A DNA stretch of 42,822 nt from assembly GCA_947629135.1 (NCBI GenBank), contig CANRCN010000003.1, forward strand, positions 1 to 42,822. The letters are read 5' to 3'. Numbering within the stretch: the first letter of the stretch is position 1; each line of letters opens with the position of its first letter. The translations under genes were made by a program, and so were the position numbers. The DNA comes from an uncultured Bacilli bacterium (GTDB lineage Bacteria; Bacillota_I; Bacilli_A; RF39; UBA660). A model generated the notes under the pieces. The model was not told where the DNA came from. It searched no databases and worked only from the letters and a program-made list of their open reading frames with translations. This document shows positions 7,144-17,298 of this stretch, piece after piece.

Positions 7144-9954
7144 ATGGATAAGATTGTAATAAAGGGTGCTAGAGAAAATAATTTAAAAAATATTAATTTA
7201 GAGTTACCTAAAAATAAATTAATTGTTATGACTGGATTATCTGGAAGTGGAAAAAGTAGTTTAGCATTTGATACTATCTATGCTGAAGGTGAAAGAAGAT
7301 ATGTTGAAAGTTTATCAGCTTATGCTAGACAGTTTTTAGGCGGTTCTGAGAAGCCTGATGTTGATAGTATTGAAGGTTTATCTCCAAGTATTTCAATTGA
7401 TCAAAAAACAACAAGTAAGAATCCTCGTTCTACAGTTGGAACAGTTACAGAAATTTATGATTATTTAAGACTTTTATTTTCAAGAATTGGAGTTCCATAT
7501 TGTCCTAATCACCACATTCCAATTAAGAGTCAATCAGTTGAAGAAATAGTTAATAAAGTTTTAGAATTTCCTGAGGGTACTAAGTTAATTATTTTATCAC
7601 CTGTTGTTGAAAGTGAAAAAGGAACACATAAAGATATACTTGATAATTTGAGAAAAGAAGGATACATCAGAGTTCGGATAAATGGAGAGATGGTTGATAA
7701 TACAGAAGAAATTACTTTAGAAAAAAATAAAAAAGATAAGATTGATGTTGTAATTGATAGAATTATTATTAAAGCTGGAATTAGAAGTAGATTGTATGAA
7801 TCAATTGAGGCTGCAACAAATCTTTCTAAGGGTAAGGTTTTAGTAAATATTCTTGGTGGTGAAGAAATTTTATTTTCAACTACTTATGCTTGTCCTTATT
7901 GTAATTATTCCATTAGTGAAGTTGAACCTCGAATCTTTAGTTTTAATGCTCCTTATGGCGCTTGTCCTGAATGTAAAGGACTTGGAGTCAAGTTAAAAAT
8001 AGATGTTGATTTAGTAATTCCTGATGATAGTTTAAGTTTGAATAATAAATGTATTAAAACTTTAAATGATGATCAAGATTCAATTGAATATAAAAGACTT
8101 AAAGCTGTATGTGATTATTATAAAATAGATATGGATAAACCTTTTCGGAAATTAAGTAAGAAAGAACAAGATATTATTCTTTATGGTTCTCCAGATATTC
8201 TAACTTTTAATATTACAAGTAGAAGTGGAAATGTTACTAAGAATAAAGATTATTTTGAAGGAGTAATTAATAATCTTGAAAGAAGATATATGGATACATC
8301 AAGTGAATGGATTAGAGATTGGCTTGAGCAATATATGATTGAACTTCCATGTGAAGTATGTCATGGAGCTAGATTAAATGATAGTGTTTTGAATATATTA
8401 ATTCATGATAAAAATATTTATGATGTTACTTGTATGTCAATTAAGGAAGCAATTACTTGGTTTGATAATTTAAAGTTAAGTAATGAAGAAATGAAAATTT
8501 CAGAATTGGTTATAAAAGAGATAAAAAATAGATTAAATTTCTTAAAGAATGTTGGACTTGAATATTTGACAATGTCTAGAATGAGTGGAACTTTATCTGG
8601 AGGAGAGGCTCAAAGAATTAGATTAGCAACTCAAATTGGTTCTAGATTAACAGGTGTTTTATATGTTTTAGATGAACCTAGTATTGGACTTCATCAGAAG
8701 GATAATGAAAAGTTAATTAATTCTCTCCTTGAAATGCGAGATTTGGGAAATACTTTAATTGTTGTTGAACATGATACAGATACGATGCTTGCAAGTGACT
8801 ATCTAGTTGATATAGGACCTGGAGCAGGAGATGCAGGTGGATATGTAGTTGCAGCAGGAACACCTGATGAGGTAATGAAAAATGATAATAGTATAACTGG
8901 TCGTTATTTAAGTGGAAAAGAATGTATTATGGTTCCAGAAAAAAGAAGAAAAGGTAATGGTAAACATATTGAAATTAAAGGAGCTAGTGAAAATAATTTA
9001 AAAGATATTGATGTTAAGTTTCCACTTGGAACATTCACTTGTGTTACAGGAGTATCTGGAAGTGGAAAAAGTAGTTTAGTTATGCAAATTCTTGCCAATG
9101 CTTGTATGAATCATATTTATAAATCAAAAGTTAAACCAGGTTCTCATAAAAAAATACTAGGTCTTAATAATTTAGATAAAGTAGTTATAATCACTCAAAA
9201 TCCAATTGGTAGAACCCCAAGAAGTAATCCAGCAACTTATACTGGAGTATTTGATGATATTAGAGATTTATTCACGAATACTAAGGAAGCAAAAATGCTT
9301 GGATATGGCAAGAATAGATTTTCATTTAATGTTAAAGGTGGAAGATGTGAAGCTTGTAGAGGCGATGGGGTAAAGAAGATTGAAATGCACTTTTTACCTG
9401 ATGTATATATACCTTGTGAAGTATGTCATGGTAGTCGTTACAATAGTGAAACTTTATCAATTAAGTATAAAGATAAGAATATTGCTGAAGTTTTAGATAT
9501 GCGAGTAACAGAAGCTTTAAAGTTTTTTGAGAATTTTCCAAAGATTAAAAACAAACTTCAAGTTATGGAAGATGTTGGACTTGGTTATGTTAAATTAGGT
9601 CAAAGTGCAACAACCTTATCTGGAGGGGAAGCAGGAAGAGTTAAGCTTTCTAAAGAACTTCAAAAGAAAGCTACAGGAAAGACCTTATTCATTTTAGATG
9701 AACCAACCACTGGTCTTCATAGTGCTGATATTAAAAGACTTTTAGCAATTCTTAATAGGATTGTTGATAATGGAGATACGGTTTTAGTTATTGAACATAA
9801 TCTTGACGTTATTAAATCAGCTGACTATATAATTGATTTAGGACCTGATGGAGGAGATGGTGGTGGAATGATAGTTGCCAAAGGTACTCCAGAAGAGGTT
9901 TCTAAAGTTAAAGAAAGTTATACTGGTGAATTTTTAAAAAAGATTTTAAATTAG
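7144..9954 (+). CDS. uvrA: Excinuclease ABC subunit A
   Basis: Two ABC domains (GLSGSGKSSLAFDTIYAEGERRYVESLSAYARQFLG; GVSGSGKSSLV), zinc-finger CxxC pairs, LSGGEAQRIRLA, VVEHDTDTM. Likely ATG at 7144. Confidence 0.97.
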   Translation: MDKIVIKGARENNLKNINLELPKNKLIVMTGLSGSGKSSLAFDTIYAEGERRYVESLSAYARQFLGGSEKPDVDSIEGLSPSISIDQKTTSKNPRSTVGTVTEIYDYLRLLFSRIGVPYCPNHHIPIKSQSVEEIVNKVLEFPEGTKLIILSPVVESEKGTHKDILDNLRKEGYIRVRINGEMVDNTEEITLEKNKKDKIDVVIDRIIIKAGIRSRLYESIEAATNLSKGKVLVNILGGEEILFSTTYACPYCNYSISEVEPRIFSFNAPYGACPECKGLGVKLKIDVDLVIPDDSLSLNNKCIKTLNDDQDSIEYKRLKAVCDYYKIDMDKPFRKLSKKEQDIILYGSPDILTFNITSRSGNVTKNKDYFEGVINNLERRYMDTSSEWIRDWLEQYMIELPCEVCHGARLNDSVLNILIHDKNIYDVTCMSIKEAITWFDNLKLSNEEMKISELVIKEIKNRLNFLKNVGLEYLTMSRMSGTLSGGEAQRIRLATQIGSRLTGVLYVLDEPSIGLHQKDNEKLINSLLEMRDLGNTLIVVEHDTDTMLASDYLVDIGPGAGDAGGYVVAAGTPDEVMKNDNSITGRYLSGKECIMVPEKRRKGNGKHIEIKGASENNLKDIDVKFPLGTFTCVTGVSGSGKSSLVMQILANACMNHIYKSKVKPGSHKKILGLNNLDKVVIITQNPIGRTPRSNPATYTGVFDDIRDLFTNTKEAKMLGYGKNRFSFNVKGGRCEACRGDGVKKIEMHFLPDVYIPCEVCHGSRYNSETLSIKYKDKNIAEVLDMRVTEALKFFENFPKIKNKLQVMEDVGLGYVKLGQSATTLSGGEAGRVKLSKELQKKATGKTLFILDEPTTGLHSADIKRLLAILNRIVDNGDTVLVIEHNLDVIKSADYIIDLGPDGGDGGGMIVAKGTPEEVSKVKESYTGEFLKKILN

Positions 9955-9995
9955 TAACACAGGTTGCTAATTTTTTTATCCACATTTTTGTGGAT
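9951..9995 (+). terminator. Two consecutive hairpins after uvrA
   Basis: TTAGTAAC..GTTGCTAA-TTTTTTT, then ATCCACA-TTTT-TGTGGAT. Confidence 0.7.
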
Positions 9996-10052
9996 AAAAA
10001 TTAATGTTTGTAAAATCCTAATAATTGTTATATACTATTGGTAGGTGAGATT

Positions 10053-10859
10053 ATGAATAGAGTGGCCATTGACTTGGGGTTTGTTCAAATATATTGGTAT
10101 TCAATCACCATATTATGTGGGGTTATTTTAGGCGGAACTATTTCCTATTTAGAATTAAAACGTTTAAAAAAAGATACCAAATTTTTTCTTGATATGCTTT
10201 TTTATGTTATTCTGTTTGGATTTATAGGAGCAAGACTTTATTATGTTCTTTTTAATCTGGATTATTATTTAGCAAATCCAAGTGAGATAATTGCTGTTTG
10301 GAATGGAGGACTTGCAATACATGGTGGAATAATAGGAGGAGTTTTAACTATTATTGTTTATAGCCGTATTCATAAGAAAAAGATATTGGATGTTGTTAGT
10401 TATATAGATGCATCAACCTTAGGCCTTATTTTGGGTCAAATAATTGGTAGATGGGGGAATTTCTTTAATGGAGAAGCTCATGGAGGGGCTACAACTAAAG
10501 CTTTTTTAGAAAGTATTCATATACCAGATTTTATAATTCAGGGAATGACAATTGAAGGAATTGTATATCATCCAACTTTTCTTTATGAATCCTTATTAAA
10601 TTTAATAGGTTTAATTATTTTATTAATTGTTAGAAAATTTAAAAAACTTAAAGTTGGTATGTTACTTTCTATTTATTTAATGTGGTATGCTGTTGTTAGA
10701 TTCTTTATTGAAAGTATGAGAACAGATAGTTTAATGTTTGGAAATCTAAAGATGGCTCAGATAATCTCTATTGTTTTCTTTATAGTAGGATTAATTGGTT
10801 TTATTATAAGTTTAGTTAAAAGTGTTAATTACAATAAGGAGAGTGATAAAAATGTATGA
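10053..10859 (+). CDS. lgt: Prolipoprotein diacylglyceryl transferase
   Basis: GFIGARLYYVLFN, GGLAIHGGIIGG, GRWGNFFNGEAHG, HPTFLYES, VRFFIESMRTDSL. Confidence 0.95.
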   Translation: MNRVAIDLGFVQIYWYSITILCGVILGGTISYLELKRLKKDTKFFLDMLFYVILFGFIGARLYYVLFNLDYYLANPSEIIAVWNGGLAIHGGIIGGVLTIIVYSRIHKKKILDVVSYIDASTLGLILGQIIGRWGNFFNGEAHGGATTKAFLESIHIPDFIIQGMTIEGIVYHPTFLYESLLNLIGLIILLIVRKFKKLKVGMLLSIYLMWYAVVRFFIESMRTDSLMFGNLKMAQIISIVFFIVGLIGFIISLVKSVNYNKESDKNV

Positions 10860-11748
10860 TTGTATAATTGTTGGAGGAGGTATAGCTGGTATAACAGCAG
10901 CTATTTATTTAAAAAATGCTAATAAGAAAGTTTTGTTAATTGAAAAAGGAACAATGGGTGGAATTTTAAATAATATTAGTAAGATTAAAAACTATCCAGG
11001 TTTTACTGAAATAACAGGACCAGATTTAGCCTTAAATTTATATGATCAAGTTAAAAATAATAGTATTGAATATATATTAGATACTGTAATTGGTATAGAA
11101 TCTGGAACTTCAAATAAAGTTAAATTAAAAAATAAAGAATTAGAATGTAAATATTTAATTTTAGCAACAGGAAAAGAGGCTAGAAAATTAGGTCTTCCTA
11201 ATGAAGATAAATTATTAGGTAAGGGAGTTAGTTATTGTGCTCTTTGCGATGGGCATTTCTTTAAAGATAAAGATGTATGTGTTCTTGGAGCTGGAGATTC
11301 AGCAGTAGTTGAAGCTTTATATTTATCTAATATTTGTCATCATGTTACGGTTTTAAGCAAATATCCAAAATTTAAATGTCAAGAAGGAGTATTAAATGAA
11401 TTATTAAAGAAAGATAATGTTACAATTCTTTATAATAGTTTAACTTCTAGTTTAAATGAAGAAAACGGAAAATTAGTATCAATTAATTATAATCAAAATG
11501 GAGAAGAAAAAAATATTAAAACTAGTGCTGTATTTGTTTATATAGGTAGTACTCCTAATATTTTAAGTGGAATAGATTTAGAATTAGATGGTAAGTATTT
11601 AAAAGTTGATAATCAAATGCAAACAAGTCTTGATAGTATTTATGCTGTTGGAGATATTATAAGTAAAGATTTATATCAATTAGTAGGAGCAGCTAATGAT
11701 GGAATGATAGCAGCAACTTCAATTATAAAAAGATTAAATAAGGAGTAA
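10852..11748 (+). CDS. trxB: Thioredoxin reductase (FAD/NAD(P)-binding)
   Basis: GGGIAGITAAIYL, CALCDGHFF redox motif, VLGAGDSAVVEALYL, AVGDI. ATG at 10852 overlaps the lgt stop. Confidence 0.92.
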   Translation: MYDCIIVGGGIAGITAAIYLKNANKKVLLIEKGTMGGILNNISKIKNYPGFTEITGPDLALNLYDQVKNNSIEYILDTVIGIESGTSNKVKLKNKELECKYLILATGKEARKLGLPNEDKLLGKGVSYCALCDGHFFKDKDVCVLGAGDSAVVEALYLSNICHHVTVLSKYPKFKCQEGVLNELLKKDNVTILYNSLTSSLNEENGKLVSINYNQNGEEKNIKTSAVFVYIGSTPNILSGIDLELDGKYLKVDNQMQTSLDSIYAVGDIISKDLYQLVGAANDGMIAATSIIKRLNKE

Positions 11749-11751
11749 GCT

Positions 11752-12687
11752 ATGTCTTTCACTACAAGAGTTAAAAATGAAATAAGTAATGATTATAGTA
11801 ATAAAAATGCTAATCTAGCTGAATTATCAGCAATTATTAGAAATTCTTATCATAAAGAAGAAGGTTTAGATTTAGTAACTGAAAATTCAACAGTTTGTAA
11901 GCATTTGTATAATTTATTTAAAGAAATGTACAATATAAATATAAAAATGGAAATAAAAAAAAGTAAGACCAATAAAAATCGAATTTATAATATACTAATT
12001 AAAGATAAATTAGAAATTATATTAAAAGATTTAGGGGTTTTAGATGAAGAGAATAAATATAAAGATATACCAAGTGCTTATCTAATATCATCTGAAGATG
12101 AAAAAAGGGCTTATTTGAAAGGATGTTTTTTAGTAAGTGGAAGTGTAAATGATCCTAAAACTTCAATGTATCATTTAGAATTTACAGTAGATTATTTAAA
12201 AGAAGCTAAATTTTTATCTAATTTATTAAATGAATTTTATTTAAATAGTAAAGTAATAGCTAGAGATAAAGGTTATATGGTTTATATTAAAGAAGCCGAA
12301 AAGATTGGAGATTTTCTAAGAATTATTGGAGCAAGTGCGGCTGTTATGTATTATGAGGATATTAGAATATATCGTGATCATAAAAATATGACAAATCGTC
12401 TTAATAACTGTGAGCAAGCTAATATTGAAAAAAGTATTTTAACATCAAATAGACAAATTGAAGATATTAATTTGATAAAAGAAAAGTTGGGACTTGAAGC
12501 TTTAGACGAAAAATTATCAGAAGCTTCTGATTATCGTGTTAAGTATCCTGAATCATCTTTAGAAGAATTAAGTGAAATAATGTCTCTTGAAACTGGTAAA
12601 AGTATTACAAAATCAGGTCTTAATCATAGATTTAGAAAAATAAGAGAAATAGCAAATAGAATAAGAGAAAATGAAAATAATTCTTGA
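11752..12687 (+). CDS. whiA: DNA-binding protein WhiA
   Basis: MSFTTRVKNEIS start, AYLKGCFLVSGSVNDPKTSMYHLEF, NCEQANIEKS, C-terminal HTH (SGLNHRFRKIREIA). Confidence 0.93.
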   Translation: MSFTTRVKNEISNDYSNKNANLAELSAIIRNSYHKEEGLDLVTENSTVCKHLYNLFKEMYNINIKMEIKKSKTNKNRIYNILIKDKLEIILKDLGVLDEENKYKDIPSAYLISSEDEKRAYLKGCFLVSGSVNDPKTSMYHLEFTVDYLKEAKFLSNLLNEFYLNSKVIARDKGYMVYIKEAEKIGDFLRIIGASAAVMYYEDIRIYRDHKNMTNRLNNCEQANIEKSILTSNRQIEDINLIKEKLGLEALDEKLSEASDYRVKYPESSLEELSEIMSLETGKSITKSGLNHRFRKIREIANRIRENENNS

Positions 12688-12784
12688 ATAATAATTTTAA
12701 CTAGAGTATAATAATATTATATTAATAAGGAGGTTAATATGTGGGGATAAAATTAGATAAGTAAAAAATAGGAAGGAGAAAAAT

Positions 12785-13336
12785 ATGAATTGGGTATATA
12801 TTATTTTAGGAATAGTTGTATTATTATTAATTTATGTATTTGTAACTTATAATAGTTTAATTAAAGTAAGAAACAAAGTGGAAGAAGCTTTTTCAACAAT
12901 GGATGTTTATTTAAAGAAAAGATGGGATTTGATTCCAAATATAGTTGAAACTGTAAAAGGTTATGCTAAGCATGAAAAGGATACTTTAAATGAGATAGTA
13001 GAACTTCGAAATGGAGTTTATGAAAAGATGAATACAAGTGATAAAGTAGAAGTTAATAACAAATTATCTCAAAATATTACAAAGTTAATGGCTATAGCAG
13101 AAGCATATCCAGATTTAAAAGCTAGTGAAAACTTTAAAGATTTAAGTGGACAGCTTGCCAAAGTTGAAGAAGATATTGCAAATGCTAGAAAGTATTATAA
13201 TGGAGCAGTTAGAATTATGAATGATAAAGTACAAATGTTTCCTAGTAATTTAATAGCTTCAATGTTAGGATTTAAAAAACAACCAATGTTTGAAGTAACT
13301 GAAGCTGAAAGAGAAAATGTTAAAGTTGAATTTTAA
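12785..13336 (+). CDS. LemA family protein
   Basis: TM + YNSLIKVRNKVEEAFSTMDVYLKKRWDLIPNIVETVKGYAKHE; ARKYYNGAVRIMN. Confidence 0.93.
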   Translation: MNWVYIILGIVVLLLIYVFVTYNSLIKVRNKVEEAFSTMDVYLKKRWDLIPNIVETVKGYAKHEKDTLNEIVELRNGVYEKMNTSDKVEVNNKLSQNITKLMAIAEAYPDLKASENFKDLSGQLAKVEEDIANARKYYNGAVRIMNDKVQMFPSNLIASMLGFKKQPMFEVTEAERENVKVEF

Positions 13337-13350
13337 GAAAAGGAGGGACT

Positions 13351-15114
13351 ATGATAAAAATATTTAAAAAGTCTCTTGTTTTCTTTTGTTTAGTATTTTT
13401 ATTATCTTGTTTAAATGTTAAGGCTTATGCTAATTATACAATTGATAAATTTGATATTGATATTAAAGTGAATGAAAATAATACTTATGAAATTAAAGAA
13501 ATAATTGATGTTAATTTTAAAGCTTCTGTTAAAGAATTTAATATAACAATACCTCGTAGTAATTATATAGATAATAAAATTAAAAGTAAAGTTAAAATAA
13601 CTAATTTAAAAGTAAATGATACATATGAATTGATAAATAATAAAGATAATTATCAAATAAAACTAGGTGAAGCTATAGAAGGAAAGAAACAATATATAAT
13701 TAGTTATACTTATGAGGTTTCTTATAATAATAGTATATATAATAAATTTGAAGGATTTTATTATAATTTAGTTGGGCAAGATTGGGATGCTTTAATATAT
13801 AACGTTGATTTTAAAGTTAGTTTACCAAATAATTATAGTGATTATAATGTTTCCTTTAAAAGTAAAGAAATAGTTCAATCGGATGAAGATAAATTTAAAT
13901 ATGAAATAAAAGATAATGTTATAACAGGTACTTCTACTAAGATATTTGCAGGAGATTTAATTTTAATAATTTCTTTACCAGTAAAACTTGCTTCTAATGA
14001 TTTAACTAAATTATGTATGTTAGTATTTTTTATTCCAATTATTTGTTTAGGAATTGCAATATTAATATGGTATAAAAAAGGAAAAGATGAAATAATAGAA
14101 ACAGTTGAATTTTATCCACCAAAAGAAATTAATAGTTTAGAAATGGGATTTTTAAATGATGGATTGGTTGATGAAAAAAATGTTTTATCACTTTTAATTT
14201 ATTTAGCAAATAAGGGTTATTTAAAGATAAAAGAAGAGAATGATGACTATAAATTTATAAAATTGAAGGAATATGATGGTAACAAAAAAGAAGAAAAAAT
14301 GTTTTTAGATGCTTTATTTGAAAAATCTCATAAGAATGAAGAAGAATTCGTTTATAAAAGTGAATTAGATACAGATTTTTCTTATAGAATAAAAGAGATA
14401 ATAAATAGTATGCATAGTAGAGCTAATTATAGAAAAATATATGAAAGAACAACATTTTGGCATTTCATAACAGTACTACTTTATATAATTTCGATTATAG
14501 CAACAGTTTTTCCTTTAATGAATATAATAGAATTTACTATTTTTGGATTTGATGAAATAAAATATATGGAAAATATTTTATTTATTATAATTGGTATTGC
14601 TATTGGTACTAGAATAATATGTATAGAAAATTTACTTCCTAAAGTAAGAAATATTTTTCTAATAATTGGGATAGGAATTTTTATGATTATATTTTTCAAT
14701 TTATATGAAATTTTGTTATATAATTCTTTTGTTATAATAGTATTTATAGTTGGTTTAATATCATCTATAGGAATAATCATTTGTTATTCATATCTTGATA
14801 AAAGAACAGAAGAGGCTTCTAAAATGGTAGGTAGAATCAGAGGATTCAAACGATTTTTAGAGACTGTAGAAAGAGATAGATTAGAAAGTTTATTAAACGA
14901 TGATCCTGATTATTTTTTTAAGATATTACCTTATGCTTATGTACTTGAATTATCTGATAAATGGATTAAAGACTTTGAAGACATTGTACTTCCTGAGTCT
15001 CCTCAATCTAAAGAGTTTGATATTTATGAAATTTTATTAGATGATTGTATGCCTAGTTTAATTTCACTTGTTGCAATTGCAGGAATATCACTTTTTAATA
15101 TAATTAAAAAGTGA
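13351..15114 (+). CDS. DUF2207 domain membrane protein (no Gly-rich tail)
   Basis: YTIDKFDIDIKVNENNTYEIKE, YNLVGQDWDALI, ETVEFYPPKEINSLEMGFL; ends without GGGSW tail. Confidence 0.85.
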   Translation: MIKIFKKSLVFFCLVFLLSCLNVKAYANYTIDKFDIDIKVNENNTYEIKEIIDVNFKASVKEFNITIPRSNYIDNKIKSKVKITNLKVNDTYELINNKDNYQIKLGEAIEGKKQYIISYTYEVSYNNSIYNKFEGFYYNLVGQDWDALIYNVDFKVSLPNNYSDYNVSFKSKEIVQSDEDKFKYEIKDNVITGTSTKIFAGDLILIISLPVKLASNDLTKLCMLVFFIPIICLGIAILIWYKKGKDEIIETVEFYPPKEINSLEMGFLNDGLVDEKNVLSLLIYLANKGYLKIKEENDDYKFIKLKEYDGNKKEEKMFLDALFEKSHKNEEEFVYKSELDTDFSYRIKEIINSMHSRANYRKIYERTTFWHFITVLLYIISIIATVFPLMNIIEFTIFGFDEIKYMENILFIIIGIAIGTRIICIENLLPKVRNIFLIIGIGIFMIIFFNLYEILLYNSFVIIVFIVGLISSIGIIICYSYLDKRTEEASKMVGRIRGFKRFLETVERDRLESLLNDDPDYFFKILPYAYVLELSDKWIKDFEDIVLPESPQSKEFDIYEILLDDCMPSLISLVAIAGISLFNIIKK

Positions 15115-15131
15115 TTATAAAGGAGGGGTAA

Positions 15132-17024
15132 ATGAATTTATTTAAAAAAATAGTATTTGTATTTGTCTTGCTATTTTTTATATCTACTTACAATGTTAAA
15201 GCTCTTACAGGCTATACAATTGATAAGTTTGATATTGATATTAAAGTAAATAAAGATAATACTTTTGATATTAAAGAGACTATTACGGCTAATTTTAGTG
15301 TTCCAAAACATGGTATATTTTTAACAATTCCTTTAAGGAATGAAGTAAAAAGGGAAGATCGAACTAGTTATAAAAATAAAGCTATTATTACTAAGGTAAA
15401 AGTAAATGAAAAGTTTACTACTAGTAGAGAAAATGGAAATTATAAAATAAAAATAGGTTCTGATAACAAAACTTTAACTGGTTTAAAAGAATATATAATT
15501 AGTTATCATTATAATATAGGTAATGATAAAACAAATAAGTTTGATGAACTTTATTATAATTTAATTGGAATTGATTGGGATACTGATATTTCTAATATAA
15601 CTTTTAAAATTAGTATGCCAAAAGAATTTGATGAATCTAAATTAGGATTTTCAGCAGGGAGATATGGTGAAAGTGGAACGTCAGATATTACCTATCAAGT
15701 AGATGGAAACGTTATAACTGGAACATTTAATAGGATTTTATATCAAGGAGAAACAATAACAGTAAGACTCGAATTACCTGATGGATACTTTGAAAAACAA
15801 AAAGTTAATATAATTGATTATTTGATTTATTTAATTCCAATTATCTTTCTTGTAGTATCTATTCTTCTTTGGTATTTGTATGGTAGAGATGATCAAGTTA
15901 TTGAAACAGTTGAATTTTATCCTCCAAAAGGAAAAAATAGTTTGGAAGTAGGCTTTTTATATAAAGGAAAAGCTATTCAAGAAGATGTTACATCTTTATT
16001 AATCTATCTTGCTAACAAAGGATATGTTAAGATTGAAGAAGAAGGTAAGAAAGGTTTTAAAATTATTAAAATAAAAGAATATGATGGTAAAAATGAAGAA
16101 GAAAAAGAATTTTTAGAGGGTTTATTTAAAAAATCTAGTAAAACTAAAGATGGTATAGAGTTTGTAACTGATGATGATTTATATGATAGTTTTTATGTAA
16201 CTATGAATAAAATTTTAAAAAGTATTAATTCTAAGGAAAATAAAAATAGTATATTTGAAAAATCTGCATCAAATAAATCTTTTATAATTATTTTAATGAT
16301 AATTGCAACCTTTTGTATAATTACTATTCCTCCTTTTATAAAGTATGAAGAAATAGATATTATAATGTTTGCTCTTTTATTTCCTGGAATAGGATTTACT
16401 ATAATGCTTCAATCTTTTATTTGGGATAACTCACTTTATATAAATGGACAAGCTATTAATTCTAAAATTGCAGCAAGAATATTCGGAGTTATCTTTGGCT
16501 TACTATTTGGAGGTTTTCCTTTTATAGTTATGGTTTTACCAGTACTATCTCAAGAATTAATTTATTTAATTATGTATATAGTTGGTATTATATGTGTATT
16601 TGGAATGTTAATTTCTTTAAAATATTTGCCAAGAAGAACACCTTATGGAAATGAAGTATTGGGAAAACTTAAAGGTTTTAAAACTTTCTTAGAAACAGCT
16701 GAAAAAGAAAGATTAGAAGCTATGGTAAAAGATAATCCAACGTATTTCTATGATATTTTACCATTTACATATGTTCTTGGGGTATCTAAGACTTGGATTA
16801 AGAAATTTGAAGCAATTAATATAGAAGCTCCTACTTGGTATTATGGATCAGATACTTTTGATATAATTATGTTTAATAGATTTATGAATAATACAATGAA
16901 AGTTGCATCTAAAAGTATGACATCTAGTCCTAGTAGTTCTTCAGGTGGATTTTCTGGTGGAGGCTTCTCAGGAGGTGGATTTTCTGGTGGAGGCTCTGGC
17001 GGTGGAGGCGGAGGCTCTTGGTAA
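15132..17024 (+). CDS. DUF2207 domain membrane protein with Gly/Ser-rich tail
   Basis: Paralogue of preceding gene; ends SGGFSGGGFSGGGFSGGGSGGGGGGSW, typical of DUF2207 proteins. Confidence 0.9.
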   Translation: MNLFKKIVFVFVLLFFISTYNVKALTGYTIDKFDIDIKVNKDNTFDIKETITANFSVPKHGIFLTIPLRNEVKREDRTSYKNKAIITKVKVNEKFTTSRENGNYKIKIGSDNKTLTGLKEYIISYHYNIGNDKTNKFDELYYNLIGIDWDTDISNITFKISMPKEFDESKLGFSAGRYGESGTSDITYQVDGNVITGTFNRILYQGETITVRLELPDGYFEKQKVNIIDYLIYLIPIIFLVVSILLWYLYGRDDQVIETVEFYPPKGKNSLEVGFLYKGKAIQEDVTSLLIYLANKGYVKIEEEGKKGFKIIKIKEYDGKNEEEKEFLEGLFKKSSKTKDGIEFVTDDDLYDSFYVTMNKILKSINSKENKNSIFEKSASNKSFIIILMIIATFCIITIPPFIKYEEIDIIMFALLFPGIGFTIMLQSFIWDNSLYINGQAINSKIAARIFGVIFGLLFGGFPFIVMVLPVLSQELIYLIMYIVGIICVFGMLISLKYLPRRTPYGNEVLGKLKGFKTFLETAEKERLEAMVKDNPTYFYDILPFTYVLGVSKTWIKKFEAINIEAPTWYYGSDTFDIIMFNRFMNNTMKVASKSMTSSPSSSSGGFSGGGFSGGGFSGGGSGGGGGGSW

Positions 17025-17035
17025 TAAAATAAATA

Positions 17036-17071
17036 AAAATAGGGAAAGTAATTTGTTACTTTTCCTATTTT
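17036..17071. terminator. Bidirectional terminator between convergent genes
   Basis: 16-bp hairpin AAAATAGGGAAAGTAA-TTTG-TTACTTTTCCTATTTT with one G-U position. Confidence 0.8.
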
Positions 17072-17298
17072 GTTTTCTTTTTATTTAAATCAAGTCCTAT
17101 TAATTCTAATTTAATTACTACTTGTTTAATATCATTATCAGATAATCCAATACTTTTTAGAAATGGACGATTCTTAATCCAAAGATCTTCAATTTTTAAA
17201 ATATTATTTTCTTGAAATAAACTATTTAATTTTGAATTTAATTTTAAATAACTAATATCTTCATCTAAATATTTATTACGCATGATCCATTCCCTCAC
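17065..17298 (-). CDS. Small helix-hairpin-helix protein (RpoA-CTD-like)
   Basis: ILKIEDLWIKNRPFLKSIGLSDNDIKQVVIKLELIGL resembles the alpha-CTD/HhH pattern; overlaps the upstream CarD-like ORF. Confidence 0.5.
   Translation of the reverse strand: MREWIMRNKYLDEDISYLKLNSKLNSLFQENNILKIEDLWIKNRPFLKSIGLSDNDIKQVVIKLELIGLDLNKKKTK

Noticed and set aside
8904-9098. Minus-strand 64-aa ORF inside uvrA
   Set aside because: Antisense to a highly conserved UvrA region; no RBS or promoter recognised.
12729-12750. AAGGAGG-TTAAT-ATGTGGGGATAA: good SD before a 3-codon ORF upstream of LemA
   Set aside because: Too short to support as a gene; a second SD and the LemA ATG follow. Could be a remnant or leader but nothing further to support it.
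14481-14780. Minus-strand 99-aa ORF inside the first DUF2207 gene
   Set aside because: Ile-rich antisense artefact of AT-rich TM-encoding sequence.
16930-17024. GGTGGATTTTCTGGTGGAGGCTTCTCAGGAGG repeats
   Set aside because: Explained by the coding sequence of the Gly-rich DUF2207 tail, not an independent repeat element.
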